Shown here piece after piece: positions 53,654-61,546 of a DNA stretch of 64,000 nt (position 1 is its first letter; every line of letters begins with the position of its first letter). Origin of the DNA: Halopelagius inordinatus. GTDB taxonomy: Archaea > Halobacteriota > Halobacteria > Halobacteriales > Haloferacaceae. Below the pieces are notes generated by a model. The model did not search any database. It saw only the letters and a program-made list of their open reading frames with translations, and was not told the DNA's origin. The DNA is taken from NCBI RefSeq assembly GCF_900113245.1, contig NZ_FOOQ01000002.1, positions 496,001 to 560,000 on the forward strand. The letters run 5' to 3'. The position numbers and the translations under genes were made by a program.

Positions 53654-53728
53654 GGGTTGGTGGTCTAGTCTGGTTATGACACCTCCTTGACATGGAGGAG
53701 GCCGGCAGTTCAAATCTGCCCCAACCCA
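53654..53728 (+). tRNA. tRNA-Val(GAC)
   Basis: A 75-nt cloverleaf. Acceptor stem GGGTTGG/CCAACCC, discriminator A. The anticodon arm CCTCC-TTGACAT-GGAGG gives anticodon GAC. T arm GGCAGTTCAAATCTGCC. CCA is not encoded; no intron. Its 3' end is repeated 123 bp downstream. Confidence 0.96.
53707..53728 (+). repeat. att-like direct repeat, copy in tRNA-Val
   Basis: The last 22 nt of the tRNA, from AGTTCAAATC to the terminal CCAACCCA. An identical copy stands at 53830-53851. A repeat of a tRNA 3' end is the usual mark of tyrosine-recombinase integration. Confidence 0.75.
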
Positions 53729-53829
53729 TTTTCTGATTCCTCGCAACGACGAGCGAAGCGAGGAGTCCGTGGAATTGAAGACGGTACGGGAGATTTTGAA
53801 CTCGGGAGCGACGCGAGCAGAGCGACCAA

Positions 53830-53851
53830 AGTTCAAATCTGCCCCAACCCA
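53830..53851 (+). repeat. att-like direct repeat, displaced tRNA 3' end
   Basis: A 22-nt perfect copy of the tRNA-Val 3' end. The 101 bp between the copies hold no integrase and no gene, so this is a scar or a nested att site. The accessory zone begins here. Confidence 0.75.
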
Positions 53852-53926
53852 CTCTCTTATACGTGATATCGGCTGTTTAGTCAATTCTCTTTCAACTAAC
53901 CACTTCGAGAGTAGGGGGTGGTCGGC

Positions 53927-54049
53927 GTGAGCCGGACCGTCGAACTGGAGCCCCCCATCTGCGACTTCTGCGGGTGCTACATTACCGACCCGGACCAGCA
54001 GTGTCCGGCTCTCGACCACAGGCTCTCCTCGAACACGAGGGGACCTTGA
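53927..54049 (+). CDS. Small zinc-finger protein
   Basis: A 40-codon gene starting with GTG. The protein has CDFCGCYIT and, twelve residues on, QQCPALDH, a possible C2C-H zinc site. Similar mini proteins (PPxCxFC near the start, CPALD later) are frequent on haloarchaeal plasmids and proviruses, from general knowledge. GGGGGTGG lies about 8 nt before the start and may serve as a weak ribosome site. Confidence 0.55.
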   Translation: MSRTVELEPPICDFCGCYITDPDQQCPALDHRLSSNTRGP

Positions 54050-54120
54050 AGAGTGAAATCGTGGTCCGAGCCAACATCCCCGGGCGCGTCTCGCCGCAGT
54101 AACGCTCCGCGTCTCTCCTC

Positions 54121-54948
54121 TCACTCGGACCCACACGCACTCTCCCGAAGCACCCCCACTCCTTCATCGACGTACACATTCGCGTCGGCGAAGGGGTGCG
54201 CTTCGACCCAAAACGTCTCCACCTTACCACAGAACCGGTATCGATGCCCGAGAAAGTGCTGGTCACCCATCTGCTCGCGCGGCGGGCCCACTCCCTCGGA
54301 GACGTGCCGGACACCCCGAATCTCGCGAATCGACACCTCGTCGTCGGCGCGGAAGTCCCCCCACCGCGTGTCGGCGGCGACGCCTCCGCCGGGGATTTTG
54401 AGCTGGTACTCCAGGGGGCCGTTGGCGGCAATCGTCACCGAATACGGCGTGGTGTCGCCGCAGACGGCCGTCACGTTCTCGTCGCCGGTGCGCTCGCCAT
54501 TCACGTAGACGTGGACGTCGATATCGATATCTGAATCGGCATGCCCGCCCGCGCCACTCGCCGCCTCGGGGTCGGGCTGGACGTCGAGACACATCGGCGC
54601 GCCGCCACACCCGACCAAAAACCGGTCGCCCACGTAGATGGGCCCGCCCGCCGTCTCGGGGGTGAGTGTCTCGGTAACCCACTCGCCGACCGCTGTGTCC
54701 GCGACTCGGGCGGCCGTCTCATCGTCAGCGCGGAAGTCCCCGCCCGTCCGGTCGGCTTCGAGCGCGCCCGCGACGCTCAACGCGTAGTCGGTAGGCCCGT
54801 TCGCGGTAATCGTGAGCGTATGCAGGTCGCCCTCGTCCGTCGTCGCCGACGCAGTCGCCGGGGTAGGCGTCCCCAGACTCCCGAGGACGCCCACACCGAC
54901 GACACCCTGCCCGAATCGCCGTCGGGTGGGTGTGTGTGTTTGTGGCAT
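54121..54948 (-). CDS. Tat-exported protein with internal duplication
   Basis: A 275-residue predicted extracellular protein. The N-terminus TRRRFGQGVVGVGVLG is a twin-arginine signal. The mature part contains two copies of a domain of about 110 residues. Copy 1 has TITANGPTDYALSVAG then GGDFRADDETAARVAD; copy 2 has TIAANGPLEYQLKIPG then WGDFRADDEVSIREIR. In each copy a block with GDRFLVGCG or GHRYRFCG leads to a VYV strand. Acidic. No family recognised. Beta-rich binding or lectin-like folds are possible, but this is speculation. It lies in the zone next to the tRNA scar. Confidence 0.7.
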   Translation of the reverse strand: MPQTHTPTRRRFGQGVVGVGVLGSLGTPTPATASATTDEGDLHTLTITANGPTDYALSVAGALEADRTGGDFRADDETAARVADTAVGEWVTETLTPETAGGPIYVGDRFLVGCGGAPMCLDVQPDPEAASGAGGHADSDIDIDVHVYVNGERTGDENVTAVCGDTTPYSVTIAANGPLEYQLKIPGGGVAADTRWGDFRADDEVSIREIRGVRHVSEGVGPPREQMGDQHFLGHRYRFCGKVETFWVEAHPFADANVYVDEGVGVLRESACGSE

Positions 54949-55050
54949 GGCCGTAGTGACACGTCAGAGACACATAACGCTCTGGCCATGTAGCGGCGAC
55001 TGTCGGCTGTGCTGTCTCGTATGCCTTCTGACGGTCAGTTTCTAATCTAC

Positions 55051-55143
55051 TCATAGAACGATGCTAGCAACCACAATCCCCGCGATCACGAGAAGAACGA
55101 AGAAAGCTGGGGCCATCACTTTCTCGAAACATCTTAGCCCCAT
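55051..55143 (-). CDS. Possible 30-residue membrane peptide
   Basis: A short frame reading MGLRCFEKVMAPAFF then VLLVIAGIVVASIVL, essentially one membrane helix with a basic N-terminus. The inner ATG at residue 10 could be the start. No ribosome site is obvious; a weak TATA-like GTATTTC lies about 25 nt upstream. Unproven. Confidence 0.35.
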   Translation of the reverse strand: MGLRCFEKVMAPAFFVLLVIAGIVVASIVL

Positions 55144-55314
55144 GGGAGCGCCGATATCGCGAAATACCCATCCTCCAGTTTCACTTATCGCGGTACACGA
55201 AGGCGGCCTACACCTGCCCTCGGTCACGCAGTCCTCGAGGGAACGGGGAGTCTGTGGTGCCGCGTCACCGACTCGGCCGGGGACTTGCGCTAGGAGACGA
55301 ACACTCGCGGAGAC

Positions 55315-55518
55315 TCACTCGTCGTCGGCGACGTCCTGCGTCACAGAGCGCTGGGACCGCCGGTCGAAGACGAGACTGGCGACGATGAACCCCAGACTGA
55401 AGAGGAGAAGCCCGACGAGGTGCCACATATCCGACGCGGCGACGCCGAGGAGTCCCCCGAGCAGTATCCCGAGACCGATTCCCGCGGCGTACGCGCCCCA
55501 CAGCGTTTCGTTCACCAT
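55315..55518 (-). CDS. Small two-TM membrane protein
   Basis: A 67-residue protein with two helices (AAGIGLGILLGGLLGVAAS and HLVGLLLFSLGFIVASLVF) and a charged C-terminal tail (DRRSQRSVTQDVADDE). Typical haloarchaeal composition and a clean start make it likely real. Function unknown. Confidence 0.65.
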   Translation of the reverse strand: MVNETLWGAYAAGIGLGILLGGLLGVAASDMWHLVGLLLFSLGFIVASLVFDRRSQRSVTQDVADDE

Positions 55519-56199
55519 CGGTACGCACCACGTCGCACGCGTGTGTTATCGGTCGCTCTCGCGGCGTCGAGCGGTCCCGCCACCGCGTCACCGACGGTTC
55601 TCATCGTAGGTCCTCCGGACGTTCGCGAACGTCCGCCGCGGCAGTCCGGCGTTTTCCGGAGGCGACGCCGCCGCGTACGTCACTGCGGTTCAACGTCCGG
55701 ATTCTGATACGTTCGATGGCTGGTTCAGAGAGCACGGTCACACCTCGCCTTCAGGAGTGTTGTTTTCATCGGTTCGCCAGGGCCCACGTCTCCTAATTCA
55801 ACTGAGATATTCTGGAGGGGAAGCTCCGGAAAGTCGTCCTCGGCGCTCCCCTTCGGTCCGGGCCGGGCGATTATCACGGCTCTACGGAGGAGAGTAGATA
55901 CCCGCCGCGACGCCACACCGAGTCACAACAGGACCGAGCACGCGGCGGTCGAACCGCAACATTCTGACAAAGACGGGTGAACGTCTCGATCGCGCGTCGA
56001 GACGACAGATCGAACCCGTGTATCATCTCGTGCCGGGCGACGTCGTCCGAAAAGACACGGCATCTGACACAATACACACCATACGTCGTAATATTCTGCC
56101 GACAGATTAGAGACGAGGAGAGAAACGAAGGAATACTAGGAACTACGTCACCTGATTAGGGGAATATTTATTTCTGTGACATGACAGCCCGAAAACGCG
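55519..56199. other. Intergenic region, no secure gene
   Basis: About 680 bp. Two short minus-strand frames (55725-55916, containing PLQNISVELGDVGPGEPMK, and 55874-56077) have partly acidic composition but overlap each other and resemble no family I know; they may be fragments. The last 120 bp are AT-rich. ATATTTATTT at 56163-56172 is the likely TATA box of the asparaginase gene. Confidence 0.4.
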
Positions 56200-57435
56200 A
56201 TGAGAGGAAACGAAGGAGACGGAAGTTCGAAGAAAGACGGAGATACCGGTAGTTTCATGCCGAAAAGGCGAACGTTTCTCAAGCTGACCGGCGCGGTCGG
56301 CGGGGGTGGACTGCTGGCGGATTCGAGCGTCGCGAAAACCACCGAGGAGGTTCTCAGCCGGACGGAGACGCCGAGCGTAGAGGAGCAACCGGAGGTGAGA
56401 GTGATCGGCACCGGCGGTACCATCGCGAGCACGGAAGGTGCGGCCGACGACGGCGGTTACGACCTCTCGGAACGGGCCGAAGCGATCGTCGGATCGGTTC
56501 CGGTTCTGGACGAGTTCGTCGACATCTCCTACGAGCAGGTCGCACAGAAAGGGAGTTCGAGCCTCCTCGTCGAGGACTACGTCAACGTCGCCAAAGCGGC
56601 CAGACAGGCCGAACGCGACGGGGCCGACGGCGTGGTCGTCACCCACGGGACCGACGCGATAGAGGAGGACGCCTACTTCAACGACCTCGTTTTGGATCTC
56701 GACATCCCGGTCGCGTTCGTCGGGGCACAGCGCGCCGCCGACGCCGTGAGCGCCGATGGTCCGTCGAACCTCGTCACCGCGGCGCGGTTGATAACGCGCC
56801 GAGAGTTCCACTTGAAGGACGAGCCAAGCGGCGTGTACGTGGTGTTGAACGAGACAGTCCACGCGGCGCGCGACGTGACGAAGACCCACACGACGAAGCT
56901 TGAGACGTTCGACTCTGGACCGGCGGGACCGATTGCGGTCTTCACCGACAACCAACTCGTTCTCTACCGGGACCCCGGAAGCTACTCGGCTGACCTCTCA
57001 GACAGCGACCTGGACGCGATGTCGGACCTAACCGTTCCCATCGCCACCACCGGTGCCGGGGCGGACGCCTACCTGATCGAACAGGCCGTCGCGGGGAAGT
57101 ACGACGTCGACGGAATCGTCATCCAGGCCACGGGCTGGTGGGGTGGAATCGCACCGGAGATGGACGACGCGACGGAGGCGGCGCTCGAGAAGGGCATTCC
57201 GGTCGCTCGGAGCACGCGCGTTCACTGGGGGCCGATGAACCCGGGGTACGACCCCGAACCGGATTCGATCGTCGTCATGGCAGACCTGCCGGCGTGGAAA
57301 GCCCGCCTCCACGTGATTGCGGCCCTCCCGACGACCGACGGCTTGGGAGATACGGAGACCCAAGAGGCGATTCGAGACACGATAAAAGAGGGCGGCCAGT
57401 ACGGGAAAGGTACCGTCGCGCCGTCGACGCTCTGA
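56200..57435 (+). CDS. Tat-exported L-asparaginase (type II-like)
   Basis: A 411-residue asparaginase. The Tat signal MPKRRTFLKLTGAVGGGG begins at residue 20, so the true start may be the ATG at 56257. The enzyme part has both catalytic threonine motifs: VIGTGGTIASTEGA and VVTHGTDAIEEDAYF (usual HGTDT is HGTDA here). VAFVGAQRAADAVSADGPSN corresponds to the substrate loop. It converts asparagine to aspartate plus ammonia outside the cell, or acts on a related amide. Monocistronic. Confidence 0.9.
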   Translation: MRGNEGDGSSKKDGDTGSFMPKRRTFLKLTGAVGGGGLLADSSVAKTTEEVLSRTETPSVEEQPEVRVIGTGGTIASTEGAADDGGYDLSERAEAIVGSVPVLDEFVDISYEQVAQKGSSSLLVEDYVNVAKAARQAERDGADGVVVTHGTDAIEEDAYFNDLVLDLDIPVAFVGAQRAADAVSADGPSNLVTAARLITRREFHLKDEPSGVYVVLNETVHAARDVTKTHTTKLETFDSGPAGPIAVFTDNQLVLYRDPGSYSADLSDSDLDAMSDLTVPIATTGAGADAYLIEQAVAGKYDVDGIVIQATGWWGGIAPEMDDATEAALEKGIPVARSTRVHWGPMNPGYDPEPDSIVVMADLPAWKARLHVIAALPTTDGLGDTETQEAIRDTIKEGGQYGKGTVAPSTL

Positions 57436-57562
57436 CGGTCGTGCGGAATCGGGTCGAAAGAAGCGTCGCGGGGTGACTCCACCGGACGCCGCCCGCGGCG
57501 TCTCCCGGAGCGCGAACCCCGCCTCGTCGAGAGGGAGACGGCGGACGGAGCGACTGTCCGCC

Positions 57563-57829
57563 TCAGTTCTCCGAATCGCTCGGGGCGTCCGCCTCCTCGA
57601 GGCGTATTCGTCCGTCGCCGTAGACGACGATGTCACACCCGAGATAGCGGAAGCGAAGTTCCGAGTCCGCACCCACCGCACCGGCGTCCGCGAACGCGTC
57701 CAGTACGTCGGGGTCGATAACGTTCGAGAGAGGTTCGATATTCAAGGGGTCCGCGTCCAGACAGTCCGCCACTCGCTCGACCACGGTAACAGAAGTACGG
57801 TGATAATAGTTGTCTGTCGGGGAGTTCAT
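57563..57829 (-). CDS. HalOD1 output-domain protein
   Basis: An 88-residue stand-alone HalOD1 domain. The pattern SVTVVERVADCLDADPLNIE, then PLSNVIDPDVLDAFADAG and a closing strand pair (FRYLGCDIVVYGDGRIRLEE) matches the haloarchaeal output domain 1, common as a single-domain protein or at the end of response regulators. ATG 57829 is chosen over the longer frame because the upstream part is basic and non-family. TATA-like GATATAC lies just upstream. Confidence 0.85.
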   Translation of the reverse strand: MNSPTDNYYHRTSVTVVERVADCLDADPLNIEPLSNVIDPDVLDAFADAGAVGADSELRFRYLGCDIVVYGDGRIRLEEADAPSDSEN

Positions 57830-58112
57830 CCAAAGTATATCCTCGGTTTCAGGGAGGGTCACCCGGTATACATATCTTTTGGCGGACGTTATCCGATATC
57901 TGAGATACTTCGATCGAAACACTAGTTTAAGTTTTCCGACAACAGTTCGGCAAATTGTAAACCCAGGTGCGCTCTTACCTCTCACGAGGTGGGGACTACG
58001 GTTCCTCGAGACTATCGTCGGCCGAGGCGGACGCGCCCCTCTCGTGGACGGACGCCTAGTAGAGAGACGAACAACGGTCACGGACGAACCGGATTCGGCC
58101 AGAAGGTTAATA

Positions 58113-58143
58113 TATCATGAGTTAAGAGTAAGATATCATGATA
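58113..58143. promoter_or_regulatory. Twin palindromic operator before trmB
   Basis: Two copies of TATCATGA with starts at 58113 and 58134. The second is part of a perfect palindrome, TATCATGATA. The copies are 21 bp apart, two turns of the helix, in an AT-rich patch that includes TATA-like TTAATATA (58107-58114). This is the layout expected of an autoregulatory site. Confidence 0.5.
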
Positions 58144-58197
58144 GTAATGAATACGAATATGTCTGGGATGCGTGACTCGGAGTGAGGACGGAGCACG

Positions 58198-58995
58198 ATG
58201 GTATCGAAGGCTGAGATTACAGAGTCCCTGACCGAGTTGGGTCTCACCGAGTACGAGGCTCGGTGCTACGTGGCCCTGACTCAACTCTCCCGCGGGACCG
58301 CAAAGGAAGTAAGCCAGATATCGGACGTCCCCCAGTCTCGGGTGTACGACGTGACCGAACGGTTGCACAAACAGGGACTCATCGATATCCAAGAGTCCGA
58401 ACCGAGAGCGTTCATCGCGATGCCGCCTTCGGTCGCACTGAAGCGACTCCGACAGGAGTACGACGAACACATCGAGAAGGCGGGCCAAAAGCTGGCGGAA
58501 CTCCAGTCCAGAGAGACGGACGACGAGGGCGTCTGGAAGATAGCGACCGAAGCGGACGTCGCCCTCCGCGCGCAGATGCTGATCGAAGAGGCCGCAGAGG
58601 AGGTGTATCTGTCCGTCGGGGACGGAACTCTCCTCGGCGACGAACTCCTCGACGAACTCGCGGACGCCTGTGGCCGCGGCGTCTCCGTGTTCGTGGAAGT
58701 CCCCTCCGAATCCGCCGCCGACCGAGTCGAAACGAGAGTCTCTGACGCGCGGGTTGTCGACTCCCGGGCGCCGTTCCCCGCGGATCAGTCCGACGGTTCG
58801 GGGCCCGGTCGGTTGCTGTTGGTCGACCGAGAGGCGGTCCTGTTGAGCGAACTGAGAGAGGGACTGGTTCCCGAAGCCAGAGCGGAGTCCGGCATGTGGG
58901 GACGGAGCGTCGGCCACGGACTCGTCGCGTGGTTGCGACCGTTCCTCGTCTCTCGCATCGAAACCCTCGGGTTCGACGACGAGGACGCGTCATAA
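58198..58995 (+). CDS. TrmB-family transcription regulator
   Basis: A 265-residue regulator. The N-terminal winged helix shows LTELGLTEYEARCYVALTQ, GTAKEVSQISDVPQSRVYDV and RLHKQGLIDIQES. A coiled coil (about 85-110) and a C-terminal PLD-like or TrmB effector domain (VWKIATEADVALRAQMLIEE, EVYLSVGDGTLLGDELLDE) follow. TrmB proteins sense sugars or other metabolites. No sugar genes lie adjacent; the upstream palindromes suggest self-regulation. Confidence 0.88.
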   Translation: MVSKAEITESLTELGLTEYEARCYVALTQLSRGTAKEVSQISDVPQSRVYDVTERLHKQGLIDIQESEPRAFIAMPPSVALKRLRQEYDEHIEKAGQKLAELQSRETDDEGVWKIATEADVALRAQMLIEEAAEEVYLSVGDGTLLGDELLDELADACGRGVSVFVEVPSESAADRVETRVSDARVVDSRAPFPADQSDGSGPGRLLLVDREAVLLSELREGLVPEARAESGMWGRSVGHGLVAWLRPFLVSRIETLGFDDEDAS

Positions 58996-59176
58996 CCCGA
59001 CGTAGACGGAGTGACGGCGTACGACGTTCTCGACGCCCCGCCGCAGTCTCGTTCGTGACGCTCTCTGACCTGCCTCGATAGCTGATTCACCCGATTTCGT
59101 TCGATTTCGCCCGCTCTCGGGGGCGAACCGCCCGATATCCGGCGACGGTCGCTCTCTCGCATCCGTGACAATATAT

Positions 59177-59209
59177 CTCATTTTCAGTATCTAGGGTATT
59201 GAGAATGAG
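59177..59209. promoter_or_regulatory. Inverted repeat in CBS-HPF promoter
   Basis: Arms CTCATTTTCAGTATC (59177-59191) and GGTATTGAGAATGAG (59195-59209) pair at 12 of 15 positions. The left arm begins right after the TATA-like ATATAT (59171-59176), so a protein on it would cover the transcription start. It could also fold in the 5' leader. Confidence 0.45.
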
Positions 59210-59248
59210 ACAAAGTTTCAAGACTGAGCGCGGAGTATCCGAAGGTGG

Positions 59249-59255
59249 AGGACTC
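59249..59255 (+). promoter_or_regulatory. Ribosome binding site deciding the CBS-HPF start
   Basis: A GGTGGAGG-type site (about 59244-59251) lies roughly 8 nt before ATG 59259. It favours that start over the in-frame ATG at 59205, which sits inside the inverted repeat. Leadered mRNAs with such a site are a minority in this window. Confidence 0.5.
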
Positions 59256-59258
59256 GTT

Positions 59259-60401
59259 ATGGATATTACTAATATCGCCACTCCCGATTTCGTGGAAGTC
59301 GACGCCGGAAAACGGCTCGGCAAGATTCGTTCGATCTTCGACCGCGAGAAACCGCGGGGTATCATCGTGACGGAAGACGGAGCGTACGCGGGGGTCATCG
59401 GCGAGAAGCAACTCGTTCGCTCGCGGATGGAAGACGACACGAAGGCGTCGGCGGTGATGACGTCCGCACCGCGTCTCGACCGCCACGAGGACGTCCGCGA
59501 AGCGGCGCGGATGCTCGTCGAGGGCGACACGAAGATTGCCCCGGTGTACGAGGGTGAGAAACTGTACGGAATCGTCACCGGCGACGACATCCTCGAAGCC
59601 GTCTTAGAGAGTCTCGACGCCATCACCGTCGAGGACATCTACACCGAAGACGTGGTGAGCGTCGGCGAGAAAGCCCACGTCGGACAGGCCATAAACCGCC
59701 TCCGAGAACACGGCGTCTCTCGGCTTCCGGTCGTCGACGAACGCGGTGACCTCGAAGGCATCCTGACGACGCACGACATCATCGACTTCGTCGTACGCGA
59801 CGACAGGCGACAGGGGCGCGGTGACCGACGGGGCGACTTAGACCGGATGCTCGACCTGCCGGTGTACGACCTGATGAGCGCACCCGTCATCACCGCGCAA
59901 CCGGGCGAACTGGTCCGCGACGTGGTCTCCCGGATGTTCGAAAGCGAGATCTCGGGACTCGTCGTGACGCCGACGGACACCGAGAACGAAGTCTCGGGCA
60001 TCGTCACGAAGACGGACGTGCTCAGAGCGCTCACCTTCACCGAGGAACAACAGATGGACGTTCAGATAACGAACATCGACCTCTTGGAGGCTCTGACGCG
60101 CGAGGACATCGTCGCGGACATCACGAGCGTCGTGGACAAATACCAGAAGATGCAGGTCCACCACGCTCACGTCCGCTTCCACGAACACAAAGAGAAACTC
60201 CGCGGTACGCCCCTCATCCAGTGCCAGATTCGCCTCCGCACGAGTCACGGCCAACTGGCGGGGAGTGGCGAAGGATACGGCTCCGAACACGCCTTCCACG
60301 TCGCACTCGACAAACTCGAACGGAACGTCCTCGAGAAGAAAGGCGTCAACGCCGACGAGAAATACCGCGGCCAACTCGTCCGCAAACTCGGCGACCTCTG
60401 A
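59259..60401 (+). CDS. CBS-domain protein fused to HPF/RaiA-like domain
   Basis: A 380-residue protein. Four CBS motifs fill about residues 1-260: DITNIATPDFVEVDAGKRLG; ASAVMTSAPRLDRHEDVREA; TVEDIYTEDVVSVGEKAHVG; and YDLMSAPVITAQPGELVRDV. The C-terminal 110 residues resemble the hibernation-promoting factor fold (VQITNIDLLEALTREDIVAD, HHAHVRFHEHKEKLRGTPLI, EHAFHVALDKLERNVLEKK). The layout suggests a ribosome-silencing protein gated by an adenosyl ligand. That role is inferred. Confidence 0.85.
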   Translation: MDITNIATPDFVEVDAGKRLGKIRSIFDREKPRGIIVTEDGAYAGVIGEKQLVRSRMEDDTKASAVMTSAPRLDRHEDVREAARMLVEGDTKIAPVYEGEKLYGIVTGDDILEAVLESLDAITVEDIYTEDVVSVGEKAHVGQAINRLREHGVSRLPVVDERGDLEGILTTHDIIDFVVRDDRRQGRGDRRGDLDRMLDLPVYDLMSAPVITAQPGELVRDVVSRMFESEISGLVVTPTDTENEVSGIVTKTDVLRALTFTEEQQMDVQITNIDLLEALTREDIVADITSVVDKYQKMQVHHAHVRFHEHKEKLRGTPLIQCQIRLRTSHGQLAGSGEGYGSEHAFHVALDKLERNVLEKKGVNADEKYRGQLVRKLGDL

Positions 60402-60435
60402 GAGAGGCGACCGTCGCGCCCGAACAGGTCTTTTT

Positions 60436-60687
60436 TCAGTCCGACGATGCGAGCGTCGGTTTCGCCGCCGACCGAACGGTTCGGACCGTCGGTGCGTCGT
60501 CGCCGGTCGTCCACGAGACGTCGAACGAGGCGTCTATCTCGACGATGCGGTCACAGGGAACGCACTGGTAGACGGCGAACTCGCCGCCCATCCGCGGTCC
60601 GTCGGAGACGGACGCGCCCGCGGGCGCGCCGCACGTCGGACAGACCGGTCGCTCTCCGCCTACTTCTCTCCGGGTCATCGAAGACAT
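60436..60687 (-). CDS. Small zinc-ribbon protein
   Basis: An 83-residue protein with two cysteine pairs, PVCPTCGAPA and YQCVPCDRIV, followed by a strand-rich tail (IDASFDVSWTTG). TATA or ribosome site not clear. An in-frame internal ATG (MTRREVGG) gives a version three residues shorter. Function unknown. Confidence 0.7.
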   Translation of the reverse strand: MSSMTRREVGGERPVCPTCGAPAGASVSDGPRMGGEFAVYQCVPCDRIVEIDASFDVSWTTGDDAPTVRTVRSAAKPTLASSD

Positions 60688-60742
60688 ACTAGACGGACGC
60701 GTTCCGAGGAGATAACCGTATCTCGCCGGGGCCGGAGCGCTC

Positions 60743-61438
60743 TCAGACCTCCGCCATCTCCAGTCCGGCGTCGGTGATTCTGAACGTGACGGTCTCTCCG
60801 GCGGGTTTCGCGCGGTGTTTCTCCAAGGTGGCGCGCCGGTTCCCGCCGCGGAAGCGGTCGAGGCGGACGACGGCCCCCGTCCAGTGTTCGAGGGTGTGGC
60901 CGCCGAGCGCTTTCGCTCGGTCGGTGTCGGGGTCGGTGAACACCTGATTCGTGACGACCACCGCGAGGTCGTGTTTCCGCGCGAGAGAGAGCAGATGCGT
61001 CACCTGTCGGGCGACTCGACGAAGCGACTCGCCGCCGTCGCCCTCGGCGGTGCGTTCGAGGCGGTAGAAGCCGGTCGCACTGTCGAGGACGACCAAGTCC
61101 GCCTGCTCTGCGAACTCGGCGGTGTCGCGGACGGCCTCCTCTTGTTCTTCGAAGTCGTGCGCCTCGGAGATGATGAGTCGGGAGGTGACCTCCTCTACGG
61201 ACTGGTCGTCTCCGGCGGCGTGTTCCGCGAGTTGACGGAAGCGGTCTATCGACAGGCCCTCGGTGTCGATGTAGACGACGGTCCCCCCCGCGGCCGCCGC
61301 GCGCACGGCCGCCGAGAGCGCGACGTTCGTCTTCCCCGCGGCAGGCGCCCCGTACACCTGCGTGACGGTGCCGCGTTCGAACCCGCCCCCGAGCAGGTCG
61401 TCCAGTTCGCGACACCCGGTGGTGAGTGCTTCGGACAC
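60743..61438 (-). CDS. radB: DNA repair and recombination protein RadB
   Basis: A 231-residue RecA/RadA paralogue without the N-terminal HhH domain. Opening TGCRELDDLLGGGFERGTV, Walker A VYGAPAAGKTNVAL, Walker B ADLVVLDSATGFYRL and C-terminal FRGGNRRATLEKHRAKPAGE are clear. RadB assists RadA-mediated strand exchange; the Walker A GAPAAGKTN is standard for RadB. Divergent from the RNase H-like gene at 61547. Confidence 0.94.
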   Translation of the reverse strand: MSEALTTGCRELDDLLGGGFERGTVTQVYGAPAAGKTNVALSAAVRAAAAGGTVVYIDTEGLSIDRFRQLAEHAAGDDQSVEEVTSRLIISEAHDFEEQEEAVRDTAEFAEQADLVVLDSATGFYRLERTAEGDGGESLRRVARQVTHLLSLARKHDLAVVVTNQVFTDPDTDRAKALGGHTLEHWTGAVVRLDRFRGGNRRATLEKHRAKPAGETVTFRITDAGLEMAEV

Positions 61439-61546
61439 GGGATGACGTGAGAGTCGTCTGCCGAAAAAGCCCCCGGTCCGGCGTTCTCCCGCCCCGCGTC
61501 GGCGGGGCGCGACACGTTTTACACCTCCGACGGCGAATCAGACGCC

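Noticed and set aside
53591-54136. Minus-strand reading frames with GRFELPASSMSRRCHNQTRP-like text
   Set aside because: They are antisense translations of tRNA-Val and its repeated 3' end, a known source of false genes.
55874-56077. A 67-residue minus-strand frame
   Set aside because: Overlaps another weak frame, has no recognisable family and no promoter placed correctly; kept as part of the intergenic note.
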